Made by a program: the position numbers and the translations under genes. A stretch of 64,000 bases of DNA from Diphasiastrum complanatum (taxonomy: Eukaryota > Streptophyta > Lycopodiopsida > Lycopodiales > Lycopodiaceae), in NCBI GenBank assembly GCA_029204225.1, contig CM055103.1, positions 50,864,379 to 50,928,378 of the forward strand. The letters run 5' to 3'. Positions 56,881 through 64,000 of the stretch are shown piece by piece. Each line of letters opens with the position of its first letter. Position 1 is the stretch's first letter. The notes under the pieces were generated by a model. That model searched no databases and was not told the DNA's origin. It worked only from the letters and a program-made list of their open reading frames with translations.

Positions 56881-57715
56881 TGTAATGTCGGATGCAAAAT
56901 GACCTCCTTCCATGCCTTCATGTGAGAGTGAAATGATTTGGGTGGCCTCATGAGGAAGAATACATCGCCGAAGGATCCCATCTAGTCCTCTCTGGTACAA
57001 TTGGCTGGCAATCAACTGATAAGGTTTAGCTTTCAAGATCAACTTCCACTGTTCCGCCTTTGGTAGTGATTGGTCTGGTTGGCCCTGCATTAGATATTCA
57101 ACTATGTCAGCGGCCCATTTCGGTACTGTATCAACGTAAAACAAGGCAGCATTGGGTAGCTCTTCATCAGGTGGGGTTGCAATTTCCTTCCTCTTGATCC
57201 GCGACACATGATCTTCCATATAGTGTTGCTTTCCCTTGCAAACCACTATCCGAAAATCAGACTCCAACAACTGAAGTAACCATCTAGTGATTCTCCCTGT
57301 GTTACAGGTTTTGTTAACAAGATAGAACAAGGGCTGCTGGTCTGTATAAAAGGCAAAGTGCGTGGCCAACAAGTAATGACAAAATTTCTTAACCACATAT
57401 ATCATTGCTAGTGCTTCCCGCTCTATGGTTGAATAATTCATTTCTATATCACTGAGCTGCCGGCTTGCAAATCGGATCGAAAAATCTTTTTTGTGTTCTC
57501 CTGGCTGGGTTAAGACCGCTTCCACTACATACTTCGATGCGCCCGTATGCACATGAAACTCAATGGACCAATTGGGTGGGCGTAAGATTGGTGCTGAGAC
57601 CATTGCGTCTTTAAGCTTCTGGAAAGCCTTTAGGGATTCCTCATTCCAATGTGGATCCATTGTGAATTTGTAAATTGGTCGTGCTAACTACACAAAATCT
57701 AGAATGAAAATCCTG
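56851..57715 (-). pseudogene. gypsy RNase H, copy 3
   Basis: A 269-codon frame with LKDAMVSAPILRPPNWSIEF, FHVHTGASKYVVEAVLTQPG (usual TDAS changed to TGAS, loss of a catalytic Asp), RFASRQLSDIEMNYSTIERE (catalytic E) and FAFYTDQQPLFYLVNK (second D). Copy 2 keeps the first Asp (HVHTDTLKY). The frame continues into the integrase zinc finger and is one of the best preserved stretches of the family here. Confidence 0.9.
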
Positions 57716-57721
57716 TAATAG

Positions 57722-58625
57722 TTAGTGTGACCCATAGATGTAGACCTCACAAATTGTTCTTGGTGGTGGTAGATCAATAATGATTTTGATCTTTGATAGG
57801 TCCGTGGCGATCCCGTGTCTAGACACTATATGGCCAAGAATCAAGCCATGTGTAATCCAAAATTGACATTTTTCTAGATTCAAGGGGATCTGGAATTCGC
57901 GGCACTTCTGCAACACCCTCTCTAGATTGGATAAATGCTTTGAGTTAGGCCCGTGCACGCATAGATCGTCCAAGAAAATCTCCAAATTTTTTTGCAAATA
58001 CTCCTTAAATGTCACCTACATAACTTGCTGGAAGGTGATTGGGGCATTGCAAAGGCCGAATGACATCACTTTGTAGGCATAAGTCCTCCATTCGGTGGCG
58101 AACGCTGTCTTGTGTTGATCTTGTGGTGCTATCTTCACTTGATTGTAACCGTTGAAGGCATCTAGAAAATTGTAGGCTTCTGCTCCTGCTACTCTGTCAA
58201 GGACACTTTCCATAAAAGGTAAAAGAAAATGGCCCTTTTTGGTGACTGCATTTAGTGCCTCCAGATTCACATAGATTCGCATTTTGCCGATTTTCGTGGG
58301 TACTATAACTATAGGCGATACCCACTCAGTGTGTTTGATTTCATAAATGAAATCAGCGTCTAACAGCTTCTACAACTCTTGCTTGATCAGCTCCGTGTAG
58401 TTCGGGTTGCAGCGATAATAATGACTCACCTTGGGGGCTCCATCCACCAAGGTATGGTGTGTTGGACTACTATTGGTGGGATGCCCTTCAGATCACTATA
58501 ATTCCAGGCAAAACAATCCATGTACTCCACCAACAATGATTGTAGCCACTTGAATTGTGTGGGCATTAGTTGCTCTCCCACATGCACGATCTTTTCTTCT
58601 TCAACTAGCTCGGCAAGGTTCATCG
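57722..58625 (-). pseudogene. gypsy reverse transcriptase, copy 3
   Basis: Split in three frames: 58623-58426 (EKIVHVGEQLMPTQFKWLQ), 58282-58016 (YVNLEALNAVTKKGHFLLPF, YNFLDAFNGYNQVKIAP, YKVMSFGLCNAPITFQ) and 58015-57722 (FLDDLCVHGPNSKHLSN, CQFWITHGLILGHIVS). The catalytic FLDD is intact. A TAG at about 58016 and a frame change near 58420 are the main breaks. The counterpart in copy 2 is at 29187-30191. Confidence 0.88.
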
Positions 58626-59402
58626 ACGATGTTCGTGTAGGTCCCTCAAAGACTTGTTCCGTTGGTTCCTGACTTTGATCAGGTTCTCATTGTGGTTGCG
58701 GCATCATAACTACCACGTCGTCCAAGGTATAATTCTTGAAGATCTCAGACATCTCATGAATTGGTGCTCGACGAGATTCCTCCTTTAGCATATTGATCTT
58801 AGTCCGACTGGCCATCTTTTGATTCTATGTCATTTAAGAAGAAGATGACGTTGTATAAGAGTTCATTCTGATTGACTTCAAAGAATCCAACACCTTTTTC
58901 TTGTCTTTTCTTGTCACATAGTTGGATTCGTCTTTGTTGTCTTTCTTTGGAACTGGTGTGGCATTCGCCTCGTGGTTGCGAATATCAACATCCACTGTAG
59001 CTATAGCTTCTTTGGGTAGATCACTCCATCAGATCACCTGGTTGTAGCATTGTTTCAACTGGTTCTTCTTGTTCGCAGGTGCCTTTGGTGGATCTATCTT
59101 TGAAACTTTTGCCATAGCATATTTTTGCGACGGTTGAGCTGGTACTCTCTTGATTCCATATTCACCCCAAAGGTAATTGGTGTAACACTTGGATGAAGAT
59201 GTGTTGGGTTCAGGATTCGATTCATATTGACATGTTTGGCAGTCAATCGTTGCTAATGCATCCGTCCATATCACGACATCTGTCTCTGAATCGTAGTGAC
59301 CCCCCTTGGCTTGCCTTGGGCAATCGATCGTATGATTTGTCATGGATGATCCGTCATCAGCCTTGGGTGCAATAGGTTTCATTGCTCATATGGTTGGATC
59401 AA
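58626..59402 (-). pseudogene. gypsy protease-RT linker, copy 3
   Basis: The frame 59382-59029 reads KPIAPKADDGSSMTNHTID, DCPRQAKGGHYDSETDVV and KVSKIDPPKAPANKKNQLK. About 130 bp found in copies 1 and 2 (the WLSTEPIENP segment) are missing. The rest decays towards RT. Confidence 0.8.
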
Positions 59403-59790
59403 CCTTTACAGTCTGTTCTCTATTCTCAAAGGTGAGTTTCCCCGTACCCCTGTTGTGAACTCTTGCGAAGTCCTCAACCATGGCCTTCCCAGTAAAACAC
59501 GGTATGCAGATGGGGTATGTCCATTACTACAAAGGTGATCACAAACTGCATGCCTGCTATCTTTATAGGGATATCGGCAACTACACCCTTTGGTTTTATA
59601 TAGGATTGATCCGCTAGCTTGATGACAAATTTTGCTGGCTTCAATCCCTTTAAACCCCACTTTTGATGCAAAGTAGTGGAGATCAAATTGACACCTGATC
59701 CTCCATCTAGCACTACTGCCTCGTCCTCGAATCTCTTGTGCTTGATTGGCAGGGTGATGTTGTGTTCCTCACTCTCCTACGGTGCCCCGA
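59403..59790 (-). pseudogene. gypsy aspartic protease, copy 3
   Basis: 59713-59474 contains LDGGSGVNLISTTLHQKW (active site D-G-G-S-G, as in copies 1 and 2), ADQSYIKPKGVVADI and QFVITFVVMDI. After a frame change 59660-59406 continues with YRVLLGRPWLRTSQ. Confidence 0.85.
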
Positions 59791-61080
59791 TGTGGAGGAC
59801 GTTACTTTCTTCATCGTAGCCTGCACAATATATAGGCCTTGTCGCTACTGGTTCCGCTTCTATTTTGGCCCATTCAGCCAAAAGGCCTTTAGCTTGAGGC
59901 GCAATCCGCAGTAATTCTCCGAGGGATAAACTAACACGGCTTGCTAGCAGGCTTGTGAGCACTTTAATGTGCGGTTCCTTAGGCTCCACCATGTGGAAAG
60001 GTGGTTCATGATGATGTAACCGATTGTTCTGATCAGTACGTAATGGTGAGCCTGGTTGTGGTATTGGTTTTTCAGCAACATGAGGTTCTGTAGGTATGTC
60101 TCTCGCTTGAGTTTTTTCCTCCTCTTGTGCCTTCTGCACCCAGTGGCATATCTTCTGATATTGCCTTCCTTCTTCCCTCACATTTGGATATGGTGCTGAA
60201 GTTGATGGTTGGTCATCAATGACCGATGGTGGTGGTGAGGGAGCCACTTCCTTCCGCTTCTGTGCTCGCATGATGGCCAATATAGGGGCATGGAACCGTT
60301 GTTTTTTTGATGGCATCCCCGCTGGAACTATTGCTGGTTGTATCGCAGTGAAATTCAATGGCGCGCTGGTCCCAAGTCTTAATGGACAGTTCTTGAAGCA
60401 GTGTACATAACCGCATTCCCGACAGAAGGATGTATATTGTCCCTTGTAAGGACATTCAACAATTTTGTGTCCTTTGCCGCATCCTTAGCAGCCGTAATTT
60501 CTTCCACCTGATGCTGATTTTGAGCTGCATAGGCTGCATAATATTCATTTATGGCAGGATCCATACACGATTTATCCGGCCCATACCATTGTTGTTGCTC
60601 AAGTTGCGGTGGTACTGGCATCTCTGGTTCTAATGTTGTCAAGTTTACATGGGCCACTTGTTGATTAGTTGGCCCTGGTGGTGCAGGTAAGGCTATGCGC
60701 TGTTGATTATTTGACGCGCCATACCTCAGTGCCACATTTGGTGCCCCTTGATGATATGGATAAGAAGTCTAATAAGGACTCCTCTTCTGTTGGACAATCC
60801 GGGGGCTAAATGGACAAAAGGCTGTCTCGTGCGATGTTGCATTGCACAAATGGCAAAATCTTTGTGTCAGCCTCAATCTGTTTTAGGACTAGACACTCAT
60901 TCGCTGTATGGTTTTGTGTGCATACTGAACACCATACATTTTCGCGGTGGAGATACTGTGAATGGTTCTGTTCTAATGGATTGGACGTTGTTGCTACAGC
61001 TCCTTGTAAGGCTTTCAGTTTCTGATCGAACTGTGCCGTAAGTTGCTCCATTTGCTATTTGTGTAGTTTTGTCATTTGTT
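59777..61080 (-). pseudogene. gypsy gag C-terminal part, copy 3
   Basis: Frames 61051-60806, 60735-60379 and 60358-59777 give EQLTAQFDQKLKALQGAV, CSVCTQNHTANEC, PQLEQQQWYGPDKSCMD, a cysteine region with frame shifts (near 60480), then HAPILAIMRAQKRKEVAPS and LLRIAPQAKGLLAEW. It matches gag of copies 1 and 2. It is separated from the gag N-part by a roughly 870-bp insertion. Confidence 0.85.
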
Positions 61081-61390
61081 CCAATAGCAGTTCTTTTTCG
61101 TATTCGCGAACGATTTTGTGTCTTTGAATTTTCTTTTGCGCGAAAGCTTCACAGGAACCTAGACACATGACTGCACATCACAGAACACATTTCATTCTAG
61201 CAATCAAGACAGACAGCACAAGACAAGGAGATGCACAAAAATAGAGTGACTATATTATCAGTTTAATTTTAGAGCGAGATCGTCAGTGTCTCGCTCGTTG
61301 GCGGAATGAAACTTTGCTCTTTCGCTGTGTTTTACTCGTTGGCAGACTTTCATGCATAGCTCTTTTGTTTCTAGTATTTTTTTCTGCTCT

Positions 61391-61506
<116 letters not shown>

Positions 61507-61617
61507 AAATTCTGTCTATTCTCTTCTTCTTCTTTTTATGATTCAAAAAGGATAGTTTATATCTCCACAGTGTGGAGTTTACAAGATAGCTAAACACAGA
61601 ATCACAAGACTAGTTAT

Positions 61618-61735
61618 CGCTAATCAACTTATCAGTTACTCTCCGTCGTTGCCACTCGTTTCAGCTGGTTGTGAAGTCTACGACTCCAAGCCCGTTGAGC
61701 TGCCAGCTGGCAGCGCGAAAGATTCTCCTTCATTT
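61618..61735 (+). repeat. repeat shared with 48831-48945, with 16-bp palindrome
   Basis: AATCAACTTATCAGTTACTC to GGCAGCGCGAAAGATTC. GCTGCCAGCTGGCAGC at 61699-61714 is a perfect palindrome. Confidence 0.85.
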
Positions 61736-61955
61736 GTTTCGTTTTTTTCGTTTGCTTTCGCTCATTTTGTTTCTTTCGTATCTTTTCGTTTTGTGTCCCT
61801 TTGTGGTTTGCGGTCCTGGAGGTATGTTTACGATTCATGAATGATTCGCGAATCGTTCGTGCTTCGAGTCAAGGAACGTTGACTTTTGCGAATTGTTCTC
61901 GTTCGACCTTCGCTTCTTGTTCGTGCTGCGACAAAGTTGTAGGAGTTCACCATTT

Positions 61956-62131
61956 CTGACACTGTGGATAGAGTGGAAGTAGTTGATGATGTCGATGCTA
62001 TCGAGGGAGTGGGAGTATGGGTGGTTGGATATTCGTCGTCTGATCCCTCATCCTCCTCCTTGATGGCATTTCCATAGCTTCTTGCAAAGTAGCGTACTGC
62101 TCTTGTCGTTTCAGTTCTCTTCTGATGCTCC
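61956..62131 (-). pseudogene. gypsy gag middle fragment, copy 3
   Basis: The minus strand reads GNAIKEEDEGSDDEYPTTHT and TPSIASTSSTTSTLST, matching copy 1 at 13700-13815. Further up, the match runs to about 62131, where plus-strand gypsy sequence begins. Confidence 0.85.
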
Positions 62132-62132
62132 G

Positions 62133-62590
62133 AACATAAATCTTCAACGAAGCGCAGAAAATCCTCGAAAAAGAAATCTTCTAGCAAGTCAACGAACAAA
62201 TCTACGACTAAAGAAGATCTTAAAGATGACCCCGACTATGACCGCGATGCTGCAAAGTTATTTGCAAAAGATATCTCAACAAAAGCAAAGGAAATTATCA
62301 ACATTGAACTTCAATCAGCTGCTGCAGAGAAGATGGTCACGTTCAAGAAAGGGGACGAAGAAATCACGAAGACTAAATTGTCTAGTGCTGTTATTGACAA
62401 GCCAATCTCGAAATCAAAGATAAAAGACTATGACATCATGACTGATATTGGATCTCTTCATTCGAACATCACTTTTGAATAGTTGTTGGCAGATGACACT
62501 TATTACAGAAAGCAACTGAAAGGTATTTTTGACTCTAAAAAGAAGAAAAAAGGTTCTTTGCCAGATGCTGGTGTTTTGTCTTCTGATTTA
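62133..62590 (+). pseudogene. gypsy gag end and spacer of the right-hand element
   Basis: The frame reads KSSTKRRKSSKKKSSSKSTN, then DLKDDPDYDRDAAKLFAKDI and EEITKTKLSSAVIDKPISKS, basic then acidic, ending at a TAG near 62480. No knuckle is seen in this part. The knuckles at 42.5-43.5 kb could come from the same family. Confidence 0.65.
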
Positions 62591-62985
62591 GGTGATCTTG
62601 GTGCACCTAAAATTGATGTTACCATTGCGGGATGCCTGATCAAAAAAGTGTCAATTGATTTTGGTTCCAGCATAAACATAATAACATAAGACACAACTCA
62701 TGCTTTGGGGCTGACTGACATTCAACCGACACAACGAAACATCAAGTTAGCTGATTCGACGTGACAAAAACCTGTTGGAGAACTAAAAGATGTCACTGTT
62801 TACATTCAAGCCAAGCCATTCACAATGAGTTTTATAGTTATCAGACCACTGGGTCTGTCATCTTATTCTGAGCTATTTGGACGGCCCTGGCTTTATCAAT
62901 CAAACGTAAGTGTTCATTGGAAATCCAGAGAGCTGAGATTTCAGACTGGTGAGACTAATTATCGAGGTAAGCTAGCAGAGCAAAT
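62591..62985 (+). pseudogene. gypsy aspartic protease of the right-hand element
   Basis: Reads DVTIAGCLIKKVSIDFGSSI (active site D-F-G-S-S in place of D-S/T-G), then stops at 62687 and 62762, then YSELFGRPWLYQSNVSVHW. Clearly a different lineage from copies 1-3 (DGGSG). Confidence 0.75.
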
Positions 62986-63720
62986 AATCACTTGGAGTCA
63001 TGACAAATATGAAGGTGAAACTCCTTTGTCTGACACCAGTTTTACCTCAGAAGAATATTTTTATGCCTTAAATATTTTTTTCAATCTACTCAAGAAACAA
63101 GTGGAATACTTGTGGACGAATGAACAGCAGAAAACATTCGAAGAACTTAAGCAAAGGTTGATCAATACTCCTATTCTGAGACCACCCAACTGGGCTATTT
63201 TATTTCATAGTTATGTTGATGTTTCTGCATTTGCTATTGGCGTCTGTCTGAACTAAAAGGACGACCAGAAGAAGGATCATCTCGTTTACTATGCAAGTCG
63301 ATAGCTCAGTGTCTCAAAGAAGAATTATTTGGCTACAGAAAGGGAAACACTTGGCATGATTTTCCATGTTAAGAAATTTCGACATTATTTGATGGGATAT
63401 GCATTTATTTTTCATGTTGATCACTATGCTCTAAAGTATCTTGTAAATAAACCAGATCTATCAGGACGAATTGCTTGATCGGTTCTACTTCTGCAGGAAT
63501 TTACTTATCAAGTAGAACTTCGCCAAGGAAAGTATCATACAAATGCTGATTATCTATCGCGACTTAGCATTGGAAAAGTTGAAGATAATGATGATTTTTC
63601 AGACGAACATCTATTTGAAATTTCTTCCACCAATTCATTATATTCTGATATCATTATTTATCTCAAGGATCAGATATATCCGGATGGTTCTGATTTGGAG
63701 CAAAAGACAGTTTTTAATAT
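62986..63720 (+). pseudogene. gypsy RNase H joined to protease, RT missing
   Basis: After ITWSHDKYEGETPLSD the frame passes directly to LLKKQVEYLWTNEQQKTFEE, the segment between RT and RNase H. The whole RT core is therefore deleted, yet the frame 62825-63256 stays open across the join. RNase H follows: FHSYVDVSAFAIGVCLN, YASR then stop, YLATERETLGMIFHVKKFRH (catalytic E), FIFHVDHYALKYLVNK (D), YHTNADYLSRL. Stops are at 63254, 63302 and 63477. Confidence 0.8.
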
Positions 63721-64000
63721 AAGGTAGCACCTTATACGATTATTAACAATGTTTTGTACAAGCTTGGTGTTGATCATCAGCTACGAAGATGTCTTGAAAC
63801 AGCAGATATTAAAAAGGTTGTTCAAGCCTTACATTCAGAAGATGCTGGAGGACACTTTGCATTGAAGAATACTGTTAATAAGATATTGACTGCCAAATAT
63901 TGGTGGCCAACCATGTTCAAGGATGTATCAAATTTTGTTCATTCGTGCGATCCATGCCAGAGATCTGGTAAGCCTACAAAAGCAATGAATTGGCCGTTGA
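63721..64000 (+). pseudogene. gypsy integrase zinc finger, running off the window
   Basis: Reads VDHQLRRCLETADIKKVVQA, then HSEDAGGHFALKNTVNKILT and YWWPTMFKDVSNFVHSCDPC (HHCC finger), then QRSGKPTKAMNWPL at the edge. The catalytic core lies outside. Confidence 0.8.

Overview
This is plant nuclear DNA from a large, repeat-filled genome. Only two host genes are clear in 64 kb: a leucine-rich-repeat gene of the plant intracellular Ras-group LRR (PIRL) type at 2282-3879 (+), and a linker histone H1 gene at 32503-33511 (+). Both have GT-AG introns and plant-type protein layouts. Almost everything else is LTR-retrotransposon DNA, mostly broken, with many elements inserted into one another. The species cannot be named from the sequence; gene spacing and retroelement load fit a gymnosperm, a fern or another large plant genome.

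Layout. 1-2.2 kb: copia tail, a CT microsatellite and a possible first PIRL exon. 2.2-3.9 kb: PIRL gene. 3.9-7.0 kb: nothing recognised. 7.0-9.3 kb: minus-strand copia pol (Cop-A). 9.3-10.4 kb: end of a chromodomain gypsy element and its LTR. 10.95-16.3 kb: copy 1 of a Tat/Athila-like gypsy family (LTR, tRNA-Asp-type primer site, repeat-rich leader, gag, protease). 16.3-18.9 kb: copia 3' end, LTR, then copia leader and gag start. 18.9-30.4 kb: gypsy copy 2, carrying three insertions: a 158-bp piece also found downstream of H1, a solo copia LTR with a 5-bp target duplication, and a 5.49-kb non-autonomous copia element. 30.4-31.3 kb: minus-strand LTR with primer site. 31.3-36.7 kb: H1 gene and flanks. 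37.3-42.4 kb: two LTRs of the Cop-A/Cop-B family face each other, followed by Cop-B pol (minus). 42.4-51.2 kb: a patchwork of gypsy and copia gag, protease and integrase pieces, including a second relative of the non-autonomous element. 51.2-62.1 kb: gypsy copy 3 (minus), the most complete one, with gag, protease, reverse transcriptase, RNase H, integrase and an extra ORF region between pol and the LTR end. 62.1-64 kb: another gypsy element (+) that lacks reverse transcriptase and runs off the window.

The most unusual item is the non-autonomous copia element at 23383-28868. It has two LTRs of about 95-96% identity by my count, a primer site, a polypurine tract and a near-exact target duplication. 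It keeps gag and protease, but the place of integrase and reverse transcriptase is taken by one 579-codon ORF. That ORF holds rearranged, catalytically dead pol pieces plus a tail that is conserved in a second copy at 44.6-45.3 kb. Also notable are the extra ORF behind gypsy copy 3 pol, the array of inverted decamers in the gypsy leader, and repeated CACGTG palindromes in one copia LTR family. All coordinates and similarities come from reading the sequence by eye; no database search was possible.
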